Source: Pseudomonas turukhanskensis (GTDB lineage Bacteria; Pseudomonadota; Gammaproteobacteria; Pseudomonadales; Pseudomonadaceae). Taken from it: a DNA stretch of 42,640 nt. Shown one piece after another: positions 26,008 through 34,451 of the stretch. The first letter of the stretch is position 1; the number at the start of each line of letters is the position of its first letter. The notes below the pieces were generated by a model. The model saw only the letters and a program-made list of their open reading frames with translations. It was not told the DNA's origin and searched no databases. The stretch covers positions 1-42,640 of the forward strand of contig NZ_BSFN01000026.1 in the NCBI RefSeq assembly GCF_027922365.1, in the 5' to 3' direction. Position numbers and translations under genes: made by a program.

Positions 26008-26396
26008 TGCGCTTTGCCGACGTGCGCAACGCTGGCGATTTCCACCAGCGCATCGGGTTTCACCAGGCCGGTCTGCACGCAGTAGCGGGCCGGTTTTTCG
26101 CCTGGGAAGAACTCGGCGTACACGCCGTTGATGGCGGCGTAGTCGTCCCAGTTTTTCAGGAACACGTGGTTGAAGGTGACGTCGTCCATGGTGCCGCCGG
26201 CGGCCTCGACCACGCCCTTGATAATGGTCAGCACGTGGCGGGTTTGTGCAGCGGCATCGCCGACGTGCACTACGTTGTTTTCGCTGTCGAACGGCAGCGT
26301 GCCGGATACATACAAAATGCCGTCGGCCAGGGTGCCCGGCACGTAAGGGGCCAGCGGTTTGCCGGTACCGGCGGGAATGATCACTTGTTTAGGCAT
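26004..26396 (-). CDS. rutC: RutC, YjgF/Rid-family aminoacrylate peracid reductase/deaminase
   Basis: A 130-residue Rid/YjgF protein; the E. coli homologue is 128 residues. The active-site Arg lies in KPARYCVQTGL and Glu in VEIASVAHVG. RutC acts on 3-aminoacrylate in uracil breakdown. The start is the ATG of MPKQVI, with GAGAG upstream; longer in-frame extensions read back into rutB and are not credible. A gap of 44 bases separates it from rutB. Confidence 0.92.
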   Translation of the reverse strand: MPKQVIIPAGTGKPLAPYVPGTLADGILYVSGTLPFDSENNVVHVGDAAAQTRHVLTIIKGVVEAAGGTMDDVTFNHVFLKNWDDYAAINGVYAEFFPGEKPARYCVQTGLVKPDALVEIASVAHVGKAQ

Positions 26397-26440
26397 GGCG
26401 GTTCTCTCGTTGTGAGTGGGTAGAAAAATCCGTACGACGC

Positions 26441-27190
26441 TTAGTGCGCCGAAACGCTGCTGACGAACTGCTGCACCGTGGACACCCAGCCGAAGAAGCT
26501 TTCCACGTTGTAAACCGTGCTGGCCTGAATGCGCTCGCCGCCCAGTTCGTGGGTGGCGTCTTCGAGCATCACGCCGAAGTATTCGAGGTGGAACGCGTCG
26601 CGCAGTGTGCTCTCCACGCAAACGTTGGTGGCGATACCGGTAAACACCAGATTGCGGATGCCGCGTGCGCGCAGGGTGCTGTCCAGGGCGCTGTTGAAGA
26701 AGCCGCTGTAGCGCGACTTGGGCACCACGATGTCGCCCGGCTGCGGGGCCAGTTCGTCGACGATCTGGTAGTCCCAGCCGCCCTTGGCGAGAAAGCGGCC
26801 CTGCAGTTCGGGGAACTTGCGCATGGTTTTCAGGGCGTTGGATTTGTACCAGTTCGGCGAGCCCGGGCCGCCGGCTTCGACGTAGTCGCTGTCCCAGCCG
26901 TTCTGCAGATAAACCACGCAGATGCCTGCAGCACGCGCCGCGCGAATCGCGTCGCCGACCTTGGCGATGACGCCCTGGGCGCCGGAAATATCAAAGCCGG
27001 CCGAGTCGACATAACCGCCGAGCGAGGCATAGGCATTTTGCATGTCGACCACGATCAAGGCCGTGTTGGAGGCGTGCAGGTACAGCGGCTCCGGGCGCGC
27101 CGGCAACACAATGGCCGCACCGGCGCCGGGCACTTGGGCAATGCCGGCCGGGGTGGTTGAGGTCAGGGTGACGTTTTTTTCCGCGCTCAT
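26441..27190 (-). CDS. rutB: Ureidoacrylate/peroxyureidoacrylate amidohydrolase
   Basis: A 249-residue isochorismatase-like hydrolase. The triad is Asp49 (IVVDMQN), Lys158 (VPKSRYSGF) and Cys191 (GIATNVCVEST). It cleaves ureidoacrylate to carbamate and aminoacrylate, releasing nitrogen. The start overlaps rutA by 4 bases. An extra 30-residue N-terminal segment, rich in Thr, Ala and Pro, precedes the fold. Confidence 0.93.
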   Translation of the reverse strand: MSAEKNVTLTSTTPAGIAQVPGAGAAIVLPARPEPLYLHASNTALIVVDMQNAYASLGGYVDSAGFDISGAQGVIAKVGDAIRAARAAGICVVYLQNGWDSDYVEAGGPGSPNWYKSNALKTMRKFPELQGRFLAKGGWDYQIVDELAPQPGDIVVPKSRYSGFFNSALDSTLRARGIRNLVFTGIATNVCVESTLRDAFHLEYFGVMLEDATHELGGERIQASTVYNVESFFGWVSTVQQFVSSVSAH

Positions 27191-28311
27191 GATGCCGCCC
27201 CCACCGCCGCCTGCACGGCGCCAACCTGGGTCGGCACCGGCGTGGCGACCTCGACCCGGCTGTTCATCAACGGCTGGATGCGCTGGCCGAATGCTTCGAC
27301 ACCTTCAACAAAGTTGTCGAAGGTCAGCAGTACGCCTTCGGTGCCTTCCACTTCGGCCACTTCATCGAGCATGCGCGCGACGCTGGCATAGGAACCGACC
27401 AGGGTGCCCATGTTGATATTCACTGCCGAGGTCGGGTCGGCCATTTGCCGCACATTGGTGTCGGCGCCGGAGGTTTTATCCACCGCACCCTGCACGCCCA
27501 GCCAGGCCACGGCTTCTTCATCGACGCCGGCTTTGTAGTGGTCCCACTTGGCGCGGGCGGCCTCGTCGGTTTCGTCGGCGATCACCATCATCAGCACAAA
27601 GGTGCTGACGTCACGGCCGGTCACCTGGGTTGCCTCAATCAGTTTTTGTGCAGCCGGAGCAAAGGCTTTTGGCGTATTCACACCTTTGCCAAAGCAGAAG
27701 TTGTAGTCGGCATGCTGCGCCGAAAAGGCCATGCCGGCATCGCTTTGCCCGGCGCAGATAACCTTGATGTCGGCCTGCGGCTGCGGGCTGAGGCGGCAGT
27801 CGTCCATATGGAAATGCGCGCCTTGGAAATCGGACTTGCCGGTGCCCCAGAGGTCACGCAGCACCTGGATGTATTCGGACAAGTAGTCGTAGCGGTTGGA
27901 GAAGAATTCGTCGCCGGGCCACATGCCCATCTGCGAATACTCGGGCCGCTGCCAGCCGGTGACCAGGTTGACGCCGAAGCGGCCATTGGCAATCGAATCA
28001 ATGGTGGAGGTCATTCGCGCCACGATGGCAGGCGGCATTACCAGCGAAGCAGCGGTGGCGAACAATTGGATACGGCTGGTGACTGCCGCCAGCCCCGCCA
28101 TCAGCGTGAAGGACTCTAGGTTGTGGTCCCAGAATTCGGTTTTACCGCCGAAACCGCGCAGCTTGATCATCGACAGGGCAAAGTCGAAACCATAGTGCTC
28201 GGCCGCCAGGGTGATCTGCTTGTTCAGTTCGAATGTCGGCTTGTACTGCGGCGCGTTTTGCGAAATCAGCCAGCCGTTGTTGCCAATAGGGATAAAGATA
28301 CCAACCTTCAT
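27187..28311 (-). CDS. rutA: Pyrimidine monooxygenase RutA
   Basis: A 374-residue flavin-dependent monooxygenase of the luciferase-like family. Landmarks are MKVGIFIPIGNNGWLIS at the start, GFGGKTEFWDHNLES near 50-65 and LVTGWQRPEY near 130. It opens the uracil or thymine ring with O2 and FMNH2 to give ureidoacrylate peracid. The start at MKVG is set by GGAG upstream and by the E. coli protein; an ATG 12 bases earlier (METVMKVG) is the alternative. It is the first gene of the operon, preceded by a sigma-54 promoter and RutR boxes. Confidence 0.95.
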   Translation of the reverse strand: MKVGIFIPIGNNGWLISQNAPQYKPTFELNKQITLAAEHYGFDFALSMIKLRGFGGKTEFWDHNLESFTLMAGLAAVTSRIQLFATAASLVMPPAIVARMTSTIDSIANGRFGVNLVTGWQRPEYSQMGMWPGDEFFSNRYDYLSEYIQVLRDLWGTGKSDFQGAHFHMDDCRLSPQPQADIKVICAGQSDAGMAFSAQHADYNFCFGKGVNTPKAFAPAAQKLIEATQVTGRDVSTFVLMMVIADETDEAARAKWDHYKAGVDEEAVAWLGVQGAVDKTSGADTNVRQMADPTSAVNINMGTLVGSYASVARMLDEVAEVEGTEGVLLTFDNFVEGVEAFGQRIQPLMNSRVEVATPVPTQVGAVQAAVGAAS

Positions 28312-28365
28312 AACCGTCTCCATTCGTCTCGGGCATCCACCTGGATGCGTGTCGAACGAAGCGTT

Positions 28366-28382
28366 TGCATGCGTCATGCCAG
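28366..28382 (-). promoter_or_regulatory. Sigma-54 promoter of the rut operon
   Basis: Read on the minus strand: CTGGCATGACGCATGCA. It has GG and GC separated by exactly 10 bases, against the -24/-12 consensus TGGCACG-N4-TTGCA. Transcription would begin about 12 bases further on, giving a leader of about 45 bases before the rutA ATG. Known context: the E. coli rut operon is activated by NtrC with sigma-54. Confidence 0.7.
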
Positions 28383-28434
28383 TTATTTTTTATGGTTACT
28401 TTTCAAATACTTATTTAATTATTCGGATTTGTTT

Positions 28435-28450
28435 CAGACCAAATGGTCTG
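28435..28450. promoter_or_regulatory. RutR operator, perfect palindrome
   Basis: CAGACCA-AA-TGGTCTG is a perfect 7-2-7 palindrome. It fits the E. coli RutR consensus TTGACCA-NN-TGGTCAA at all core positions (GACCA-NN-TGGTC). It lies in the divergent rutA-rutR spacer, about 60 bases upstream of the sigma-54 element, in a place to control both directions. Confidence 0.8.
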
Positions 28451-28454
28451 TTTT

Positions 28455-28468
28455 GAACCATTTGATTC
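28455..28468. promoter_or_regulatory. Second RutR-like site
   Basis: GAACCA-TT-TGATTC is an imperfect palindrome (one mismatch between halves). Its centre is 19 bases from the centre of the perfect site, close to two helical turns, so two dimers could bind side by side. It shares ACCATTTGAT with the site in front of the importer. Confidence 0.55.
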
Positions 28469-28620
28469 TTCAAACATGCCCGATTGTGATGCGCCAACGA
28501 GCCGGCTTGGGGCATTTATCACCTCAGGCACGTGCAGGCGCATCGGTGTACGCGCCCCCGTCCTGCGTCCACGGCCAAGCCTGATACACTCGCCTATCGA
28601 TTCGTTTGGCGGCTCAGTTA

Positions 28621-29379
28621 GTGAAAAGTAAATCCATCGAAGACGTGGCAGGCCCTGGCAAGCCAGCGAAGAAAAAAGCACCAGCCAAGAAACTCGGCGC
28701 CAAGGCCGACAAGCCTGCGGCCGGCGTCAAGGCCAAGGTGGCGCGCACCATGAGCGCGAAATCGGAACAGCGCCGTGAGCTGCAAATAAAGAACAAGCGT
28801 GAGTCGATCATTCAGGCTGCCCTTGGCCTGTTTTCGCAGTTCGGCATGCACGGCACCAGCCTGGATCAGGTGGCAGTGGCGGCGGATGTCTCCAAGACCA
28901 ACCTGCTTTATTACTTCTCCAGCAAGGAAGAGCTGTACACCAATGTGCTGCAGCATCTGCTGGAGATCTGGCTACTGCCGCTGGGTGACTTCGATGCCGA
29001 GCAGCAGCCGCTGGATGTGATTGGCCGCTACATTCGCGCCAAGCTGGAACTGTCGCGTGATCACCCCGCCGAGTCGAAGCTGTTCTGCATGGAAATCATG
29101 CAAGGGGCGCCCCTGATAAAAGCCCAACTGCAACAACAACTGCAGCCGCTGGTGGCCAACAAGGTGGCGGTGATTCAGCAGTGGATTGATGCCGGTAGCC
29201 TGGCACCACTCGATCCCTATCACCTGATCTTTTCGATTTGGAGCATCACCCAGCATTACGCCGACTTCAGTACCCAGGTGCAGGCCATCACCGGGAAAAC
29301 CCTGGCTGATCCGGTGTTCTTTGACCACGTGTTGTGCAACCTGCAGAACCTGATCTGCGAAGGTGTGCGCCCGCGCTGA
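28621..29379 (+). CDS. rutR: RutR, TetR-family regulator of pyrimidine use
   Basis: The HTH is at about residues 59-105 (GTSLDQVAVAADVSKTNLLYYF) and the RutR-type C-terminal domain runs to RPR at the end. It is clearly related to E. coli RutR, which is released from DNA by uracil or thymine. The start is uncertain. GTG gives 252 residues with an N-terminal tail of about 43, rich in Lys, Ala and Pro (PAKKKAPAKKLGAKA), like AlgP. ATG at 28750, with AAGGTG upstream, gives 209 residues, near the E. coli length. Codon use in the tail looks coding, so I keep the longer form. A TTG at 28606 is also possible. Confidence 0.88.
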   Translation: MKSKSIEDVAGPGKPAKKKAPAKKLGAKADKPAAGVKAKVARTMSAKSEQRRELQIKNKRESIIQAALGLFSQFGMHGTSLDQVAVAADVSKTNLLYYFSSKEELYTNVLQHLLEIWLLPLGDFDAEQQPLDVIGRYIRAKLELSRDHPAESKLFCMEIMQGAPLIKAQLQQQLQPLVANKVAVIQQWIDAGSLAPLDPYHLIFSIWSITQHYADFSTQVQAITGKTLADPVFFDHVLCNLQNLICEGVRPR

Positions 29380-29403
29380 TAGCGGGTTTTCTGCTTTGCG
29401 GCA

Positions 29404-29464
29404 ATCGCGGCTGAAGCCGCTCCTACCGAAGGTGCAATCTCGTAGGAGCAGCTTCAGCCGCGAT
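29404..29464. repeat. Inverted REP pair, classic Pseudomonas type
   Basis: ATCGCGGCTGAAGCCGCTCC and its reverse complement face each other over a short linker, joined at GTAGGAGC cores. Located directly after rutR, it can act as a transcription barrier. Confidence 0.9.
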
Positions 29465-29543
29465 GCTTTTGACCTCCCCGAAACGCCTCCCGCCCCACCC
29501 CGCCCGTTTCCCGTGCGCGACGCACAAACTAAGTGCTCTAGAT

Positions 29544-29559
29544 CAGACCATTTGATCCG
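29544..29559. promoter_or_regulatory. RutR-like operator of the importer operon
   Basis: CAGACCA-TT-TGATCCG has a left half identical to the perfect site before rutA, and a right half matching 5 of 7. It lies about 52 bases upstream of the sigma-54 element, similar to the arrangement at rutA. Confidence 0.6.
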
Positions 29560-29609
29560 TTTTTGTGTTAGGCAAACCACAACCCACTGTAAATAAACGC
29601 TTTATTTTT

Positions 29610-29626
29610 ATGGCACGGAAGCTGCT
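29610..29626 (+). promoter_or_regulatory. Sigma-54 promoter of the importer operon
   Basis: ATGGCACGGAAGCTGCT holds an exact TGGCACG -24 block and TGCT at -12, with GG and GC 10 bases apart. The start point would be near 29637, leaving a 73-base leader. The sole consensus deviation of note is C for T before TGC. Confidence 0.8.
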
Positions 29627-29709
29627 ATCGCCATTGCCATGCTGAGCCCATGGCCAGCGGGATCAGCCTCGTGCTGTCGATCATTCGCCTACCAACAGGA
29701 AAACTACGT

Positions 29710-30801
29710 ATGTTCAGGAATGTTTTGCAGGGGACTGTGTGTGCGGCTGTTCTGCTGGGTGCCGTCGGCAATGCGCAGGCCGAAGGGCTGACGCTCAAGG
29801 CGCCGGCGAAGATCGCCATGGTGTACATCAGCCCACGCAACGATGGCGGCTGGACCCAGGCGTTTGATGAAGCACGGCAAAAACTGGAAACCGAGCTCGA
29901 TCAGAAAATTCAGTTCGTCGAAAGCGTGCCGGAAAACGCTGCGGCAATTACCCCGGTAGTGGATCGCCTGATTGCCCGCGGCGCCAACGTGATCATCGGC
30001 ACGGCGTTTGGCTACTCCGATACATTCCTGGAATTGGCCAAAAAATACCCTGATGTCGCCTTTCTCAATGGCTCGGGTACAACCAACGCCGCTAACCTCG
30101 AATCCTTTTACGGCCGCACCTACGAAAGCCAATACCTGTGTGGCATGGCGGCCGCTGCTGCGTCCAAGTCCGGCAAGCTGGGTTTCGTCGCAGCCAACCC
30201 CTTTGGCCAGGTGAATTGGACCATCAACGCCTTCGAACTGGGCGCTCAGCAAATCAACCCTGAAGCGACCGTTAATGTGGTGTACACCGGCGCCTGGAAT
30301 GACCCGGTAAAAGAACGCGCCGCCACCATGGCCCTGATCGACAACGGTGCCGATGTGATCGGTCAGCACGTTGACAGCCCGACCCCGCAGTTGGTGGCCC
30401 AGGAGCGCGGTGTGCATGGCACCGGTTACCACCGCGACCTCAGCGAGTTCGCCCCCAAAGCCACTGTGTGTTCATCGATGTGGGTGTGGGACCGCTTCCT
30501 GGCGCCGGAGCTGAAGAAAGTCATCGCCGGTAACTGGCAGCCCTCGGCCACCGGCGCCCTGCTGTCGATGCAGGAAGGCGGTACCGACATCAGCCTGACC
30601 AAAGACCCGATCATTTCCGCCGCCAACCGCGCAAAAATCGAGGCCGAGCGTGCCCAGTTGCTGGCCGGAAAAAAAATTCTCTACAGCGGCCCGCTCAGCG
30701 ACCGTGACGGCAAAGAACGCATCGCCGCCGGCCAGGTCATGCCGGATGCCGATCTGTGGAAAATGGACTGGTTCGTCAAAGGCGTGAAGACCCAGCAATG
30801 A
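29710..30801 (+). CDS. BMP-family substrate-binding protein of a nucleoside-type ABC importer
   Basis: A 363-residue precursor. The signal peptide ends at about residue 24 (NAQA-EG). No lipobox Cys is present, so it is a soluble periplasmic protein, unlike the lipoprotein members (Med, PnrA). The BMP fold is marked by AMVYISPRNDGGWTQAFDEAR and by GTAFGYSD, which form part of the ligand pocket. Family members bind nucleosides; a pyrimidine base or nucleoside is inferred here from the rut context. AGGA lies before the chosen ATG. Its stop overlaps the ATPase gene (ATGA). Confidence 0.9.
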   Translation: MFRNVLQGTVCAAVLLGAVGNAQAEGLTLKAPAKIAMVYISPRNDGGWTQAFDEARQKLETELDQKIQFVESVPENAAAITPVVDRLIARGANVIIGTAFGYSDTFLELAKKYPDVAFLNGSGTTNAANLESFYGRTYESQYLCGMAAAAASKSGKLGFVAANPFGQVNWTINAFELGAQQINPEATVNVVYTGAWNDPVKERAATMALIDNGADVIGQHVDSPTPQLVAQERGVHGTGYHRDLSEFAPKATVCSSMWVWDRFLAPELKKVIAGNWQPSATGALLSMQEGGTDISLTKDPIISAANRAKIEAERAQLLAGKKILYSGPLSDRDGKERIAAGQVMPDADLWKMDWFVKGVKTQQ

Positions 30802-32306
30802 AACAGGTCAACGCCCTGCAACTGAGCGGCATCAACAAGTCGTTCGACGGTTTCCAGGCGCTCACGGACGCGCACTTCACCGCCTGCTGGGGCGAAGTGC
30901 ACGCCCTGCTGGGCGAGAACGGCGCCGGCAAGTCGTCGCTGATGAACATTGCCGCCGGCCTGTACGCGCCGGAGACCGGCAGCCTAATGGTCGATGACAA
31001 CCTGGTGCGGCTCAGCGGCCCGCGGGACGCCAGCCGCTACCAGATCGGCATGGTGCATCAGCATTTCAAGCTGGTGAAACCCTTCACCGTGGCGCAGAAC
31101 ATTCTGCTCGGCCTGCCCGCGGAACCGGGCAGTTACCGCACGCGCTTGCAGGCGCTGGAGCAGCAGATCAGTGCTAAAGCGCAGGAGCTGGGTTTTGTCC
31201 TCGACCCGCGTCAGCCCGTGGAGCAGTTGTCGATTGCCGAACAGCAACGCGTGGAAATCCTCAAGGTGCTGCTGGCCGGTGCGCGCATTCTGATTCTCGA
31301 CGAACCGACAGCGGTGCTCACCGATCAGGAAGCCGAACGCCTGCTCAGCACGGTGCAGACGTTCGCCCAGCAAGGCGCTGCCGTGGTGCTGGTGACGCAC
31401 AAGATGGCCGACGTCAAACGCTTCGCCGACCGCGTTACGGTGATGCGTGGCGGCAAAACCATCCAGACCCTCAATCCACAACACGTCAGCGTTGATGAGC
31501 TGGTGCGCCTGACTGTCGGTGAATCAGCCCAGGCCGGCTACACACCCGGCCCGCCGGCCGGGCCGCTACGGCTGCAGGTACGCGAGCTGCGCAGCCCGAC
31601 CGGCAGCGGACCGCTGGCGGGGGTGAATCTCAGCCTGCACGCGGGGCAGATTTATGGCATCGCCGGGGTGGGCGGCAATGGTCAGGGCGAGTTGGCCAAT
31701 GCGCTGATGGGCCTGCCGCAGCCAACCGAGGGCGAGATTCACCTGGAGAGCTTCGGCGACCTGCGCGGCGCCAGCGCGGAGCAGCGCCGCGAGCTGCGCA
31801 TTGCCTGCATTCCGGCCGACCGTTACGGCGCCGCCCTGGCGGGCTCGCTGAGCGTGGTCGAAAACTTTGCCATCGGCCAGGTGCATGGCGGGCGCTATGG
31901 CTCGTTCTGGCGCCTGCTCGGCACACGTATGCGCAGCGATGCAGCGGCCGCGGTGCAAGCATTCGACGTACAGGGCGTACGCTCGCTGGAGCAGAACGCG
32001 GCGCTGCTCTCCGGCGGCAACGCACAAAAACTGGTGATTGCCCGCGAGTTCAGCCGCGACCCGCAACTGGTGGTGGTGCACAGCCCGAGCCGCGGCCTGG
32101 ATGTGCGTGCGACGCAAGCCGTGCATGCGCGCCTGCGTGCCGCCCGCGACTCCGGCGCCGCGGTGCTGGTGATCAGCGAAGACCTCGACGAAGTCCTGAC
32201 CCTGGCCGACCGCATCGGTGTGATGAACAGCGGACGCATCGTCGCCGAATTCGAGCACCCGGCCGACCGCCAGGCAATTGGTAAAGCAATGGTGAGCCAT
32301 GACTGA
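30798..32306 (+). CDS. Double ATPase subunit of the nucleoside-type ABC importer
   Basis: A 502-residue protein with two fused nucleotide-binding domains. Domain 1 has Walker A GENGAGKS, signature LSIAEQQR and Walker B ILILDEPT. Domain 2 has a degenerate Walker A (GVGGNGQGE, no Lys), signature LSGGNAQK and VVHSPSRGLD. An inactive second P-loop is usual in nucleoside and sugar importers of this type, so one site probably drives transport. It is coupled to neighbours by 4- and 8-base overlaps. Confidence 0.92.
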   Translation: MKQVNALQLSGINKSFDGFQALTDAHFTACWGEVHALLGENGAGKSSLMNIAAGLYAPETGSLMVDDNLVRLSGPRDASRYQIGMVHQHFKLVKPFTVAQNILLGLPAEPGSYRTRLQALEQQISAKAQELGFVLDPRQPVEQLSIAEQQRVEILKVLLAGARILILDEPTAVLTDQEAERLLSTVQTFAQQGAAVVLVTHKMADVKRFADRVTVMRGGKTIQTLNPQHVSVDELVRLTVGESAQAGYTPGPPAGPLRLQVRELRSPTGSGPLAGVNLSLHAGQIYGIAGVGGNGQGELANALMGLPQPTEGEIHLESFGDLRGASAEQRRELRIACIPADRYGAALAGSLSVVENFAIGQVHGGRYGSFWRLLGTRMRSDAAAAVQAFDVQGVRSLEQNAALLSGGNAQKLVIAREFSRDPQLVVVHSPSRGLDVRATQAVHARLRAARDSGAAVLVISEDLDEVLTLADRIGVMNSGRIVAEFEHPADRQAIGKAMVSHD

Positions 32307-33414
32307 CACAACCCTGCCTCAGCCCACGGTCAGCACGCGGCAACCGCTGTTCGGCCGGCGTTACACCCTCGAAACCCGGCAGCAGATGGCCATGCACTGG
32401 CAGGCGCTGGTGATCGGCCTGGCGCTGCTGTTCGGCCTGGCGATCTGCGCGCTGATTCTGGTCGGCGCCGGCGTGCCGGCGCAGGAGCTGCTTAACGAGT
32501 TTGTCGTGCAGACCCTGTTCGATGCACAGAACCTGCGAGCCGTATTGTTTCAGGCGGCGCCGATGATCATGGTCGGCCTGGCCGGTTGCATGGCCTTTCG
32601 CGCCCGCTTCTGGAACCTGGGCCTGGAAGGCCAGATGATCTGGGGCGCCATCGGTGCCACGGCAATTTCGCTGTTCGATATTGGCCCGCATGCCCTGCGC
32701 CTGCCGCTGATGATGCTCACGGCAATGCTCTGCGCCATGCTCTGGACCTTGACCCCTGTGCTTTTGAAGCTGCACCTCAAGGTCAATGAAATCATCTCCA
32801 CGCTGATGCTCAATTACATCGCCGCCAACTTCCTCCTGCACCTGGTGTACGGCAGTTGGAAAGACCCGCGCGACAACTTCCCCTACTCACCGCCGCTGCA
32901 AAGCTTCGAGCGCCTGCCGGATTTCCTCGCCGGCTATAACGTGGCCATTCTCATGGCCCTGGTGATCACCGCCATCACCTTGTGGTTCGTCGGCATTTCG
33001 CGGGCGGGGCTGTACCTGCGTTTCGTCGATGCCAACCCACGGGTGGCAGGTGCGGTTGGCGTGCCAGTGCGCAAGATGATCGTCGCCACGGTACTGCTGT
33101 CCGGCGCCCTGGCCGGGCTCGCCGGTTTTGTGGTGACCGCTGGCCAGGAAGGCCGACTGACCCAATCGTTCTATCAGGGCTACGGTTTCTCCGGAATTCT
33201 GATCGCCTTTCTGGCACGCAATAACCCGGTGGCGGCCACGGTGGTCGCCCTGCTGATTGCCTTGCTGTTTGTCGCCGGGCGCAACTTGCAGGTTTTCTAC
33301 CAAATCCCCTTTTCGATGGTGCAGCTGATCCAGGCGATTCTGGTGATTTGCGTGGCCTCCTCGGACTTTTTCATTCGCCATCGCATGCGGCGTATTCAGG
33401 CGGGAGACTGCTGA
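32299..33414 (+). CDS. Permease 1 of the nucleoside-type ABC importer
   Basis: A 371-residue inner-membrane protein with about ten hydrophobic segments and the BPD_transp_2 pattern: AFRARFWNLGLEGQM, then KVNEIISTLMLNYIA, and a GYGFSGILIAFLARNNP loop near the C-terminus. It pairs with the following permease to form the channel. The start overlaps the ATPase end by 8 bases. Confidence 0.92.
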   Translation: MTDTTLPQPTVSTRQPLFGRRYTLETRQQMAMHWQALVIGLALLFGLAICALILVGAGVPAQELLNEFVVQTLFDAQNLRAVLFQAAPMIMVGLAGCMAFRARFWNLGLEGQMIWGAIGATAISLFDIGPHALRLPLMMLTAMLCAMLWTLTPVLLKLHLKVNEIISTLMLNYIAANFLLHLVYGSWKDPRDNFPYSPPLQSFERLPDFLAGYNVAILMALVITAITLWFVGISRAGLYLRFVDANPRVAGAVGVPVRKMIVATVLLSGALAGLAGFVVTAGQEGRLTQSFYQGYGFSGILIAFLARNNPVAATVVALLIALLFVAGRNLQVFYQIPFSMVQLIQAILVICVASSDFFIRHRMRRIQAGDC

Positions 33415-34340
33415 TGGACCTGTTGACTCACTGGCTTGGCAACGCACCGGATTTCGCCGTGCCCTTCGCCCTGGCGGCGCTGGGGCTGATTCTCACCGAG
33501 CGTGCCGGGGTACTGGCGCTCGGCGCCGAAGGCTTGATGCTGGTCGGTGCGCTGGCCGGCATCGGTATGCAATTGGGCGTCGGCGTAGCCGGGGTTTCGC
33601 TGCTGGTGGCGATGGTGGCTGCCGGGGCGGTGTCGCTGCTGTTTGCGCTGATGGTGCTGGTACTGCGCATTAACCAGGTGATCGCAGGCCTGGCGCTGGT
33701 GTTCTTCTGTCAGGGCCTGACCGGGCTGGCAGGCACGGTGTTCGGCTGGACCAACCGGCCGGTCAGCGGCCTGAACACAGTCGAGCTGTGGCCGCTGTCG
33801 GAACTGCCGCTGGTGGGCAAGATTTTCGTGCAGAACCCGCTGGTGTACCTGACCGTGCTGATCTTCATTGCCGTGGTCTGGTTTCTGTACCGCACGCAAA
33901 CCGGCCTGCGCCTGCGCGCCGTTGGCGAGAACCCGCAAGCGGCCGATGCCGCCGGCATTCCTGTGCTCACCTACCGTCTGGCAGCGATTGTTGCCGGGGC
34001 GGCGCTGATCGGTCTGGCCGGTGCCTATATCGCCGTGCTGAGCACCAAGATGTGGATTGCCGACATGACGGGCGGGCGCGGCTGGATTGCCGTGTCGCTG
34101 GTGATCTTTGCGCGCTGGTCGCCGTGGCGGGCGCTGGCCGGCGCCTTGCTGTTCGGCGCCATCGAAGCACTGATTCCGCAACTGGCCGCCACCGGTGTGC
34201 GTTTGCCGCAGTACTTCGTGCTGATGACACCTTATGCGGTGACCCTGCTGGTGATGATCTGGGTGGCGCTTGGCAGTCGCGAATCGGCCAGCCAACCCGG
34301 CGCCCTCGGCGAACCCTTTATCCGCGAACAACGGCGGTAA
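33414..34340 (+). CDS. Permease 2 of the nucleoside-type ABC importer
   Basis: A 308-residue inner-membrane protein with about nine hydrophobic segments. Landmarks are ERAGVLALGAEGLMLVGA and the conserved GENPQAADAAGIPV loop, which contacts the ATPase. It is the second half of the translocation channel. The start shares the TGATG junction with permease 1. Confidence 0.92.
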   Translation: MDLLTHWLGNAPDFAVPFALAALGLILTERAGVLALGAEGLMLVGALAGIGMQLGVGVAGVSLLVAMVAAGAVSLLFALMVLVLRINQVIAGLALVFFCQGLTGLAGTVFGWTNRPVSGLNTVELWPLSELPLVGKIFVQNPLVYLTVLIFIAVVWFLYRTQTGLRLRAVGENPQAADAAGIPVLTYRLAAIVAGAALIGLAGAYIAVLSTKMWIADMTGGRGWIAVSLVIFARWSPWRALAGALLFGAIEALIPQLAATGVRLPQYFVLMTPYAVTLLVMIWVALGSRESASQPGALGEPFIREQRR

Positions 34341-34451
34341 CCGTGTCACTACAACTCCAATAACAGCCTTACCCACACTCTTTAGCCACCGCCTAAAAAC
34401 AACACACACAACAACTCATAACCCTTCACACGCTATTCGGGAGCACCCTCA

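Larger units (their letters stand above)
29380..29709. other. Regulatory spacer between rutR and the importer operon
   Basis: The 330 bases hold a REP pair, a RutR-like site and a sigma-54 promoter, each listed separately. A GTGCG-CGA-CGCAC dyad at 29513-29525 is not in the NtrC orientation. No reading frame of note is present. Confidence 0.6.

Noticed and set aside
28490..28514. TGCGCCAA...TTGGGGCA dyad as an NtrC site upstream of rutA
   Set aside because: Spacer of 9 bases makes the dyad 25 bases long; NtrC sites are about 17. NtrC control is plausible from the sigma-54 promoter, but no clear site was found.
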